Below are positions 51,684-61,700 of a DNA stretch of 64,000 nt, in pieces. Where the stretch lies: assembly GCF_950023065.1 (NCBI RefSeq), contig NC_088679.1:32674001-32738000 (forward strand). The letters are read 5' to 3'. Numbering within the stretch: the stretch's first letter is position 1; each line of letters begins with the position of its first letter. This DNA comes from Planococcus citri (Eukaryota > Arthropoda > Insecta > Hemiptera > Pseudococcidae). A model generated the notes under the pieces. The model saw nothing but the letters and a program-made list of their open reading frames with translations. It was not told the DNA's origin and did not search any database. The position numbers were made by a program, and so were the translations under genes.

Positions 51684-54407
51684 GTGAGTGAATGTGAACA
51701 TCTTTTGAGACACCCATCTGTACTAGATAAAACTACACAGATTTTGAAATTACGAAAATTCGTTATCGTGATTCCTTTTTTATTCTGTCCGAGTGAAAAG
51801 TGCGAAGTTCTTTTTTCGAAAATGAGTGTCAAACCTGAACCTATTGATGACACCTGGGTGATAGTTTCCGCATCCCCAGCCAAGGATAATTCCAACTCAT
51901 TCTTGAATATGAAGCTGAAAAAGGATATCAAAGAAGAAACTAGTGAAGATAACGAGCTGAATACACCTACACTTGACGACAACTCTGAAGCCTTGGAAAA
52001 AGTGAATCCTTTTCATTTTAATCCTGAACTCTTGAAGAAAAAATCAGAAGAAGTAATCGAGTCAATGCTGAAAGATATGACTGGCTCAACATCAACCAAT
52101 AAAATTCCTCCATTCTCAACTGTAAAATCTCAACGTAATGCAATTCACAATCAACTGAACCTGGTGACTAGAAACTTCTCAATTCCACCACCAAAATTGG
52201 AACCCGAACCAGAAATAAATATACCAACTACCAATAGTTCGAATGAAAACAATAAAATTCCTCAGATGTCCATTTCAGAAGCTTTGGAGGTAATAACAAC
52301 TGAATCTGAGGAACCTGAAACCAATCCAACTCCGCTCAATATGATGAGAACTGAAATACTTCCTTACTCAGACGAAAAATCAAGACTTGAGAAGTTAAAA
52401 GAACCAATGGAACCGCTATGTCAACATTCAACCGATACCAGTGATTACATCTTTATCGGGGATGGTTTAGTACATTTCCTCGGGAGAGGGGAGGTGCTAA
52501 TGACAACAGCCCTTCCAAATTACTTACGCGACCAAATTCGAATTGCTGAATTATACCATCGAGTAAAATCCACCTTCTTTCCACGAAAATTCAGAGTCGT
52601 CCTCTCAGCCTGCCAATTGGAGTTGAATTATACACGAAAACCACATCACGTTGTTGAAGAGCAGCTCCGATTATTAATTAATGTGTTATTTCAAAAAGGG
52701 GCAGAACACATCATACTGCTCTTTCCATTGGTCAAACCACGAGCACCAGGAGAATCATCGTTAAAAATCTTTCGTTACATCGATTATAAAAATATGTTCA
52801 TGAAAATCGCCATTGATCCAAGGATAACTTTTCTAAGAAGTCCTTCGATGAAATACCTGGAAGTGGTTACGACTGTTCGACATGGAACCTTACACATCAG
52901 GCCAAAAAGGGATGCTAATGATGGAGTTATTCCAATTGCAGAGAAATTTCATTATGCGCCAAATCTAGACAGATATTTCCCTTCCATTCTAACATACCGT
53001 GAAATCTACAATATGCTCGCAGATGAAATTACCAGATTGGAAAACTCGTGGAAAGAGGACCCGGAAAAACTCAGACTCAGTGTGTGTGGTGAGTTAAAAC
53101 AACTATTCGACCCCCACACTGCGAAATATATTGACCCAGGTTGGCCAGAACCAGAACTCGACGCATTTGAAGGAAAAACTGCACGAGTAATACCTAACAT
53201 TCACCGCCAACCCGAATACCACGAATCTTTCGAAAACTTGCAGTCAGAGTTGCCTATCGAAGGTGTTTTAGGCACCCTAGCTATGGAAGATGAAGTCGTA
53301 CCTCCACAGCAAGATGACATTCGATCAACGTCATCACAGACACCTGACTCAAGGTTCGAAGCTCAAAATATTGAGAAACAAAATGACTTCAAAGGCCCTT
53401 CTAACATCACCTTTGAGACAGAAATGTTGCCTTCAACTGCAGCTCAACTGTTGAACGAAAACACGGATGATCCTGCGTGTATTATTCCCATTCGTGTTGG
53501 AGAAAAACATTTTGCACTTCAGTTGGATACCGGGGCACTCCCCAATATAATATCACGACCAATGGCCAATTCATTATTCGAAGATGCACCTGAATGGCTA
53601 CGTTACATTACGCTACAGAGCAGAGTGCAATTGAATATGGCCAATAATACAATGGTGACAACGTCAGATTATGCCTTAGAAGTCAAAATGGTATTGGGTC
53701 AAGCTACCGTCAGAGTTCCGTTCTACATTATTGAATCATCCGAGAAAACCTTCATCCTGGGCAGACTCACAATGAGTCAATTTCGATTCATCATTGACAT
53801 CCCAAATCGATTAATGAGATGTCAACCTCCCGCATACAAAAAGTTTGTGGTACATTTTTTGCCGCCCAAAGAACCAACTAACTTCTATAAGTTACATGTA
53901 TTCTCAATGGATACTCAGTTGGAAGAAATTCTCGAAAATCAACTTACACCATCCCTGCTAAACGAACTAGATTCAAATTACTCGTTTAAAGGTTTTCCAC
54001 TCGACGAAGCAGCTTATATAACAGAAGCCCGAAAAAGGATAAATGGAAAGCTCACTAAATCGAAACCTCTGAAACATCGTTATTTAAATGACATTCCAGC
54101 TGCTCAAAATTTACTTTCAAAAATGTCAAAAACTAAAGTGTTACAAGCTAGAATTGCCCGTGAGAGAAGAGCATTGGATAGACGATTTCCGTTTAACAAT
54201 AGAAACCGCCCCTTCTACAATCGTGACCTCACGGGGTCATTCTTCTGTACGGTATTCCATACACCACCCAGTTCGCCAACCAACGAATTTCCCAGTGAAA
54301 GAGAAATACAAGAGCAAATCGCCGATGCACTGGAAATCATCAGAATTGACCTAAATAACAATGTCAATAAAGAGGAGCCAAAAATGAACGGATTACCTCG
54401 CGGATAA
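51684..54407 (+). CDS. SGNH-like / retropepsin-like polyprotein of the LTR element (907 codons)
   Basis: Probably the element's structural/protease precursor. The N-terminal 250 residues are acidic and disordered. Residues about 253-455 resemble an SGNH-hydrolase fold: IFIGDGLVHFL (GDG at 259-261, where active enzymes have GDS), a VVLSACQLELNY strand at about 305, IILLFPLVKPRAPG at about 343 and a final DRYFPSILTYREIYNML helix block at about 430. Residues about 590-715 resemble a retropepsin: LQLDTGALPNIIS with Asp615-Thr-Gly, and FILGRLTMSQFRFIID with ILG at 691-693. The C-terminus is Arg-rich. There is no CCHC knuckle, typical capsid or polymerase. The ATG at codon 47 (51,822, context cgaaaATGA) starts a more typical MSVKPEPIDD N-terminus and may be the true start. 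The stop is followed at once by AATAAA (54,412). Confidence 0.85.
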   Translation: MSECEHLLRHPSVLDKTTQILKLRKFVIVIPFLFCPSEKCEVLFSKMSVKPEPIDDTWVIVSASPAKDNSNSFLNMKLKKDIKEETSEDNELNTPTLDDNSEALEKVNPFHFNPELLKKKSEEVIESMLKDMTGSTSTNKIPPFSTVKSQRNAIHNQLNLVTRNFSIPPPKLEPEPEINIPTTNSSNENNKIPQMSISEALEVITTESEEPETNPTPLNMMRTEILPYSDEKSRLEKLKEPMEPLCQHSTDTSDYIFIGDGLVHFLGRGEVLMTTALPNYLRDQIRIAELYHRVKSTFFPRKFRVVLSACQLELNYTRKPHHVVEEQLRLLINVLFQKGAEHIILLFPLVKPRAPGESSLKIFRYIDYKNMFMKIAIDPRITFLRSPSMKYLEVVTTVRHGTLHIRPKRDANDGVIPIAEKFHYAPNLDRYFPSILTYREIYNMLADEITRLENSWKEDPEKLRLSVCGELKQLFDPHTAKYIDPGWPEPELDAFEGKTARVIPNIHRQPEYHESFENLQSELPIEGVLGTLAMEDEVVPPQQDDIRSTSSQTPDSRFEAQNIEKQNDFKGPSNITFETEMLPSTAAQLLNENTDDPACIIPIRVGEKHFALQLDTGALPNIISRPMANSLFEDAPEWLRYITLQSRVQLNMANNTMVTTSDYALEVKMVLGQATVRVPFYIIESSEKTFILGRLTMSQFRFIIDIPNRLMRCQPPAYKKFVVHFLPPKEPTNFYKLHVFSMDTQLEEILENQLTPSLLNELDSNYSFKGFPLDEAAYITEARKRINGKLTKSKPLKHRYLNDIPAAQNLLSKMSKTKVLQARIARERRALDRRFPFNNRNRPFYNRDLTGSFFCTVFHTPPSSPTNEFPSEREIQEQIADALEIIRIDLNNNVNKEEPKMNGLPRG

Positions 54408-54411
54408 TTTG

Positions 54412-54417
54412 AATAAA
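54412..54417 (+). terminator. Polyadenylation signal after the protease ORF
   Basis: AATAAA begins five bases after the stop codon of the 907-codon ORF. If used, it would end the messenger here and separate this gene from downstream ORFs. Confidence 0.5.
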
Positions 54418-54419
54418 CC

Positions 54420-55515
54420 CACCCAGTAGTTGTAAAAATATAAGTACTAAATTTTAAGGCGAATTAGTTTACAAATAAGTGTTTTAAGCATTAGGCTTAA
54501 ATAGAATTAAGTATACGCTCTAACCTGCACCGCTTTGATTATTTTTAGTGCATATTTTTAGATTTTTGCTTTACCCCTCTACTTATTTGTCACTATGACA
54601 CATTGGTGTCAGCTAATAGCAGATGAAATAATCTGCCATTCACTCAAAATTTTCAGATGCCAGCACTCCTCGTCGTTGTTTAACTATTAACTAACGAGAA
54701 CGAACCATAATAACTTAACCATAACCAACAAATGTTCTGATTAGAAGCTTACAAGGTAGGTTACATGTCAAAATTGACTACTCATGTAGTCTGGCGCCTG
54801 ACGTGGTATGAACCCTCTTTCGGAAAAAACTCATACATGTCACCCATCTTCGAAGTTTTAGAGCATTTGTGCTTAACTGTAACGGATGATTTTAACTATA
54901 AAAACCTACAGATCTATTGAATACCAACAATCAATGCTGAGAAAGTGTTTCATTATGCTTTCTCACTGAGGTTAGGCAACCAGTTCAACTCGTGTGATTA
55001 GACGAGGAAAGTTTGCTTGAGAACGCCTACGATATTCCAAATAGGCAACTACCTCATCGTGACTGTTGATAATTTTCCATAAATTACAATAGTTAGGAAA
55101 AATTCAGTTAGATACCCCTTCAAATTTAAAATTCTGTAATTCCATAGTCAGTTAGGTTGATAGGATATAGGTCTATAAAAGTTTAGGCTCAGGAGAGGGG
55201 CATCTAATTTTCGCCCCCAGGTTCTATGTGAAAATTCGTTATTAAATGAATTTCTCACCATAATTACCCAATTTTCTAAAATTCTTCATTTCAGAATCGT
55301 GATTGTTAAAATTCTGAATTCATTCTTATAACACCCCTATATCACGATTCATCCATTCCCAATTCACTTGCTTGTATTTCAGGATAAGCAAAACGCCCCA
55401 TTTTTCAATAAAAATCCCATTTGACGTTGACTTGAAAAAATTTGAAAATATTTTCAAATTTATCAAGTCATAGTCAGTCATCCCAAAATTAGTCAATAGA
55501 ATTGAATCTTCCCTC
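54420..55515. other. Non-coding stretch between the protease ORF and the antisense gene end
   Basis: No frame of note and no convincing splice pair. It may hold the 3' untranslated region of the antisense gene, although I see no AATAAA on the minus strand here. Confidence 0.4.
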
Positions 55516-55519
55516 CTTC

Positions 55520-57336
55520 AGTTGTTTGCCTTGCTCTTTGAGCTTGCTAAATTTCAATTAAAAAATTCACTTTTACTCCAAGGCAACCACAACTTTTCAA
55601 AATTCCCCTTCATATCGCCAAATAGGCAACTATACTCGCATACAAGTATTTGCAGCGAGTGTAGTAGTTGAAAGGCACGATTTTTCCATACCCAATAAAA
55701 CACCCAACGAAGTGATCGTTTATTTACACGATACAAAGTTTGCAAAAACTTACCAGTCTTCGTTGATACCCATTTCTTCCCTCTTCGGTTGTGATGGAAC
55801 CTGAAAAAATAAAAATCCATCACAAAGTATTCTCCTCTACTCATGCGTGCAAAATAGCGATAAAATTTCGGCTTGTTTATACTTATCTAAGTCAAAACAT
55901 CCGATTGGAACCGGCTCACGTCGATCTTCCACATCATCCATCCGATACTTTGTCCAAATCCACGCTCATGTTTCTAGGAACTGAAAGTAGAGGGAAAAGA
56001 TAAGGACCAACTCTTTCCAACGCACGCACTTTAAATGTAACACGAGACATTATATTGGTGCGACTTTCATAACAATCACTGATTGATATTTCAATAATAT
56101 ATTGCCAAAGTTGGTTCTTAAGTTGTCTTTTCGCTGTATTTTCGTCAGTTATCCAGTCAATTATCAAGTAAGTGAAAGTTTCCAATTACATCGGAAACGT
56201 TTTCTAAACCATTCCTAGAAGCATGAGTAGGAATTTTCATAAAATCTCGCCTTCTCATACTAGCCTTATTCAATTTCTTTTCCCTAGCATGTTTTCTAAA
56301 CCAGTTAAACCGCCGATGGAAGTCATTGTTTTGAGTAAAGCCGAATGGAAGGCATGGAAGAAAGCTTTGAGGCCATCGACGACGAAACCACCTCAAGAAG
56401 CCGTTAATCAGCCTACACAATTGATTACTCGGAAAAAATCATCGTCATATTCAAACGTCGATAAAAAGCGTGATAATGATAATTCTACGGCTAAGTAATG
56501 TTGTAATATTCCAATAAACTTATTCGTTCTTGTCTACCATCATCGCGTTCTCTATTTCTAAATCAACGTCGCGATGAATCAAGTATTATTGGTATCTTAG
56601 GTATCGCTACTGATCACAAATACGATCAGTGATCAGAAATGATCAGTTTTACGAAAGTAAAAGGTAATCAAAAACACTTACCCAAAGTAAAAGCAAACGT
56701 TCTTCTTCTCATCTCGAACTGGTTTCCTCGGTATTCGGTGGTATCTGTGCAACTGTACAACGTTGCTTCTGAAATATTCAAAAATATAAATAAATTTAAC
56801 TAAGAACTAAATTACTATGACTAAAAAACAACGATTAAAAGTGTTTGAGTATTTAGGCTACGCTGAGTCGGATTATATCTACCTTACAAAGTAGAAGTGT
56901 AAAATTATTTAAAGTAAGGAGTAGTGAAAATTACTCAGGTAAACTGAATGATGCGTAATGAGATTCAATCAGGTAATGATCAAAACATCGATCAGTTTTA
57001 TTGAAAGCTAATTCTAAAAGCACCGGTTAAAACGCTCGTACGATTACTTTCGATCAAACGTAATAATAAGAAGAAGTTCTGTCAAAAATTATCACGATCG
57101 TACGAGCTCCTTTTGGCAAAACTTAGGCTAAAATCTCAGTATCGTTGTTAAGAGATACTACAGAAAACTTTGAGCGTTATATCTACCAACACTCGAAGCT
57201 ACCGTTGCGATCACTAGTACTACTCTTTCAGTAAAAAAACTCAATAAAGAAAACCACTCACCGATTAACGTTGACTGTTACGATGACTGCTACACTTCTG
57301 GCTAATTCAAATGGTTGACAGCAGCTTTCAAATCTT
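55520..57336 (-). CDS. Antisense spliced gene, 3' exons (unknown basic protein)
   Basis: Four minus-strand exons join in one open frame: 57,262-57,336, 56,682-56,768, 55,754-55,800 and 55,520-55,548. Acceptors are tttgtttgcag, gaatatttcag, ttattttttcag and gaaatttag; donors are gtgagtgg, gtaagtg and gtaagtt. The first three exons are open throughout (24, 28 and 15 full codons) and all junctions between them are phase 2. The encoded piece is basic, for example YHRIPRKPVRDEKKNVCFYF and HHNRRGKKWVSTKT, ending at a TGA at 55,520. The last exon is the least certain. No start codon lies in these exons; they could be joined in frame to the exon at 58,372-58,479. Family unknown. The 56.2-kb plus-strand gene lies in the intron between the second and third exons. 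Confidence 0.6.
56100..56535 (+). CDS. Small two-exon gene nested in an antisense intron (about 69 residues)
   Basis: A 5' untranslated exon ends at a donor (TCAA|gtaagtg, 56,168). A 120-bp intron ends at a polypyrimidine acceptor (tttcttttccctag, 56,287). The second exon starts CATG, so the ATG at 56,289 opens a 69-codon frame to the TAA at 56,496-56,498, followed by AATAAA at 56,513. The protein is basic and polar (MFSKPVKPPMEVIVLSKAEW at the start, Lys/Ser/Asn-rich at the end), with no recognisable domain, signal peptide or membrane segment. The frame is also open upstream to 56,223 within the intron, so an unspliced form with 22 extra residues is possible. The transcription start is not defined. 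Confidence 0.55.
56513..56518 (+). terminator. Polyadenylation signal of the small two-exon gene
   Basis: AATAAA 15 bases after the stop codon at 56,498. Confidence 0.6.
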
Positions 57337-57627
57337 CTGCAAACAAAAAACAAACTAAATTAGTTCATGATAAGGAACTTTCAAACGTTTGTACGGTTTC
57401 AAAATTAGCCTAACTCTCTGATTAATAACACAAATTACACCGTACAAACACTATTTGGCAATTAGTAATAAAACTAACGTAATTATCGATCACTTTGCGT
57501 TTTAAAAGCAAAACAATTGACATATATTTAAAGTAACGTTCAAAACATCGAACGAATTCACCTTTCTAGCTTCTAAATTATTCTAAATTCTAATTAACGA
57601 AGCACTTTCGAACACTAAATTACTCAC

Positions 57628-57717
57628 CTTTGAAAATTATCGATAAATTAGTCCAAAATTCGCTTCGTTAATTTTTTCTTGGCCATTCTTCAACACAAAC
57701 GATTACATTTTGAATTC
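57628..57717 (-). other. Antisense exon with in-frame stops (probable untranslated or skipped exon)
   Basis: A 90-nt block has a good acceptor (gtttgattacag) and donor (CAAAG|gtgagta). In the phase that would connect to the next exon it contains a TGA and a TAA, so it cannot be internal coding sequence unless mutated. A 12-residue frame, MAKKKLTKRILD, lies between the stops. It may be a poison exon, an untranslated exon or a decayed coding exon. Confidence 0.5.
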
Positions 57718-57980
57718 CTGTAATCAAACTGAATGGATTAGCCAGAGTTTAGAAAGCTAGTACGGTTTCATTTGAAACTAATCGTACGAACTAGCGAAGT
57801 CAGGTAACAGCTAACAAATATAATAACTAGTAATGAACCAACGTTATTGATGCTGATCACTACATCTTTCTACGGTGATATTATTTGATACATCGTAGAA
57901 AGTATCGAAATAACAAAGCAAAAGTTCTAGCAAACTAAACTTACGAAACAAAAACTAAACTGAAACTTAACTTATCTCTA

Positions 57981-58756
57981 TCAGTCTGCTAGAATACTCA
58001 TAACTCCATCCATGTGATCTCTACGCATCGTAATCGTTCGTTCATCCTTCTGGTTACTTCCTTTGATCCATTCTCTGAAAAGAAAAATCAAAATCTATCA
58101 ATAGAATATCTATATTCACTCCTCTGTTTCACAATACTCGAAATCTATTCTATTCCAAACTAAAATAACCTAACGATCAACTACACAATAACAGTATCGT
58201 AACGGTGAGCTCATATTTGACGTTCTGAATATCAAAATCAAGCTCAATGAAAGAATTCTTTCGAGAAAGTGAAAAGAATTCAATTCTAAATTAGCTATAC
58301 ACATAACAAGTAAAAATTCCCAATTATTTTCAATAAAAAGCTTAATAGATGTAATAAAATTTGTAGCTCACCTTATAATAAATCTATTCCAATGAGTAAC
58401 GATCCATTCTTTTGGCAATTTCTTCAAAATTTGAGCAAATCTTTCGATCCATCCTGATTTCCTTTCATCCATTTCGCATCTACGATTCAAAAAACATTCA
58501 AAATTAATAAAATAATGCAGATCCACTGTTCATGGCTCAAAATTATTAAACGTGAGGCGTTATAATATACCTCACACCGTTCAGACACTAAAATTCTAAA
58601 CTATTTTGATCATTTTAAGCTAAATTAAACTGAAAATTAATTACCTAAATGAAATTCTCCAAGTTTCGATCGTATTTTCCAAATTTCTTCGCGATTTTTC
58701 ATCTCTTGATATTCAGCAATCACTCGTTCGAACCGTTGGCAATTCTACTACTGGAT
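57981..58756 (-). CDS. Antisense spliced gene, middle exons
   Basis: Three exons in splice order: 58,645-58,756 (acceptor ttatgttacag, donor TTTAG|gtaatt), 58,372-58,479 (acceptor tttgaatcgtag, donor ATAAG|gtgagc) and 57,945-58,074 (acceptor ttttcttttcag, donor gtaagttt). After a TGA at 58,713-58,715 one frame stays open across both junctions for about 103 codons and ends at the TGA at 57,981. The second exon alone gives 35 open codons, including MDERKSGWIERFAQILKKLP and KEWIVTHWNRF. If translation started at that Met (in the second exon), the product would have about 65 residues. The protein is not recognised. The stop in the first exon is in the frame entering from the upstream exons, so the whole reads as one gene with one stop, or two ORFs on one transcript. 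Confidence 0.6.
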
Positions 58757-61700
58757 CTGTAACATAAAACAAATGAAAAGTCATTAATTAAACAGTAATT
58801 AGAAAAATTCATACTCTAAATCTACAACTACGACTAATTAATCCAAAAATCTTCCATCTTGTTGTTTGTTTACAAAAATTTTCAATTATCACCAAAAATC
58901 CTGATTTTAACTAGCACTCCTACTGGCGTCGTTTTGAACTAAGACACCATCTTGGAGCTCTCTAAAATTTTTTTTGATATTTATTTTCGATTCTATTATC
59001 AAAACTGAATTTAACCGGTTGCGTATTAGCGTTCTATTCTCAGCAAAAATATAAAAATTATTAAAATTCTGCTATTAAATGACCTTTATTTTCTCGCAAA
59101 CAGAATCCATTACGCGTCAGGTAACCTCTTTAATATGATTTCCTATAAAAATCCAGTTTGAATATAGCTAATCGATATGTTATTCTGCGTTATTAGATAC
59201 AGAAAACAACATGTCTGACCCGACCTGCGTTTATTGCGGCCTTTCAGTAAATCACCAGCAAACGAACGACAATATTGGGATTTCGAGTTGCAAGCACTAT
59301 TACCACTGGAAATGTATATACACATTATTCCAGAAATCCACGGAAATGAATAACATACGACAAAAAATAGTAAAGTGCACTGCACTCGCGTGCATGCAAA
59401 CCTTAGCGCCGGGCGATTTCGAACAAACGCCAGCTCCGGCTCCAATCCCAATACCAACCGTGTCGTTCGATCCTGTTAACACCCAAGCTCCAAGCTTGAC
59501 GAATGAGCTAGACAGACTCAATGCAACGATCGGTAAACTCACAATACTGGTAGAAGATCTGCGTGCCGAAAATACTCTACTTAAAAAACAATATGCCGAA
59601 GTCCTGAAAACGATCGAAAACTCTTCTGTGACGAAAAACCCAACGCCGATAATACCGCAGAATACGAACATAAATCTGCCGGATAGAGTAACGTTTCATT
59701 ATAACCATCCCAAGACGATCCGAAATCTGGAAACCTGTCGAGTACCAGCGCAACATCGTGCCCAGGGGCAAGCTTATCACAGCCCGAACGTGATTAACTT
59801 TCGAAGTGATCATCGATGTCATAACCCTTGCGCTCAAAACCGTGGAATAAACGACCCACGTCTACAACAACAACCGGTACTACGAAATCCCAACGAGGAC
59901 CGACCCAGTTATCATCGTCGTTACCGACACCGTTTCGGCACAGACTCGTCTGAATTGAAACCCTACTACCCTCTAAACAGCTACCCGCACTTCTTCACGA
60001 CCGCAGGTTATAAACTGGGATCGGAAGAGTACGTGAGCGCGTTCTTTGCATTTGATGTACTATTGATAGGCGACGGCCATATCTATGCATTGGCGCGATA
60101 CCTAGAAGACGGCAAGCCGCATGAAGGGATGCTGGACCGGCGAATGTATGCACACAACCTTCTATTACGAAATTTGGTCAACTACCTAGCATCGTTCGAT
60201 AAACTCCCCCCTCGCCTCATGGTGTCAATAGGCAATTTTGATGTTCATTGCCGTACCTCGTACGACGAGTTTTACGCCCAAATGAACGACTTATGTTTAA
60301 TATTACAAGAGCAGCACGTTCGCGAGCTAATTATTATACCGCTCCTTCCGCACCCGACGGAATACCAAAGTTCGTACGAAGACATCATGAGAGCGTTAAA
60401 CCAGAACTGGGGGCCGGCATTCGGAGGCGCTGTCACTCGTATATCAATCATTTTTCGAGAATTGAACGAACGAACACCCGAATTGGACCAACACGGGCCA
60501 TTTTTTTCACCTCTGAACTATATTGGTGTCGCCCGAAGCATTAAGAACCGCTTCATTCCTGAAGTTCAAAGAGGAATCGAATATCCGCCAACGACTGATC
60601 AGACTACGTTGACCACTACTTCGTCGACAACTCAAACCTCGCCACCGATTACGACGACTCCAGCCGCGAATAATGCTAGCACCGCTTCTACCCTTACTTC
60701 GACTTCTTCCTCATTTACCGGCGTTATAAGTACCAGTGTGATCAGTTCTGCTACAACAACTACGGCGGTAACCTCACAAACTCAATCAACACCTACGCCA
60801 ACGCAGGCTGAAAACATTACACCTGGTACCTCGCAATCGACGACTCAAACCAACGAAAGTTCAGTACCTGGCAAGTCAACCTCAACAAACGAAACTGAAA
60901 ACTTTGACGACAACTCTACAACGCCGCCTCGTACTGAAAATCCGCATAACACCTCGCACAATCTCGTACTGGTAAAATCAACAGCTCGTACACCAACATA
61001 CGCTGAACTCGTAAAGCGCCGCCAGATAGAGGCGTTGAAAAGATCAAAATCATGGATGAAGATCTTACCGAAAAATAAGACGATTGATTTGACCAAACCG
61101 TCAGTACGAGCAAAATTAACTCCGAATCTGAAAATACCAAGAGTTAGCCCGCCGGTGAAAACGACACCGTTAAAAGCAAAAAATAAACCGAAAACTCTCG
61201 AAAAACCAACAAAAGTCGTAGCAGATAAACAAATGTTGGAAAAAATTTTGGCTGTGTTGCATAACAGCGAGGAAGAAGAAGAAGAAACCGAAGAAGAAGA
61301 AAAAATCGTTGACGAAGAAGAAACCGAATATGACGATATGAGTGAATGATTTTTTTTTACGTTAACTGGCAAACTATTTGCCGAGGGTGTAATTTATTTT
61401 TGTATTTAGATTAACGTTATTATTACTAATTTGTTTTTTGCCACGAAAAATGTAATTTTGGCATGACGATGCTAAGAGTCAATTATATACCCAATTTTTC
61501 TTTATTATTAATATTATTTTTCTCGCTATTTAATAATTGCACATACGTTATATTTATATATTTTTCCAGTCGTTGTTGCAGCGTTATTAGTGTATTATAC
61601 TGCATTCATATTTTCTTTGTTTTTTGACGTAATAATGTGATATTTTTTATGATTTACATCACTGTTTATGTACACTATTATCGTTCGAAGAACAAATGTA

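Noticed and set aside
51684..51821. First 46 codons of the protease ORF as definite coding sequence
   Set aside because: The ATG at 51,822 has better context and starts a more typical acidic N-terminus; the upstream part may be leader.
55520..58756. Assignment of the antisense gene to the bicycle effector family
   Set aside because: Microexon size and phase-2 junctions fit, but there is no signal peptide or paired CYC motif in the readable exons.
60845..61372. 175-codon minus-strand Ser/Val/Phe-rich frame
   Set aside because: Shadow of the 712-codon ORF; its serine runs are the complement of the glutamate-coding repeats.
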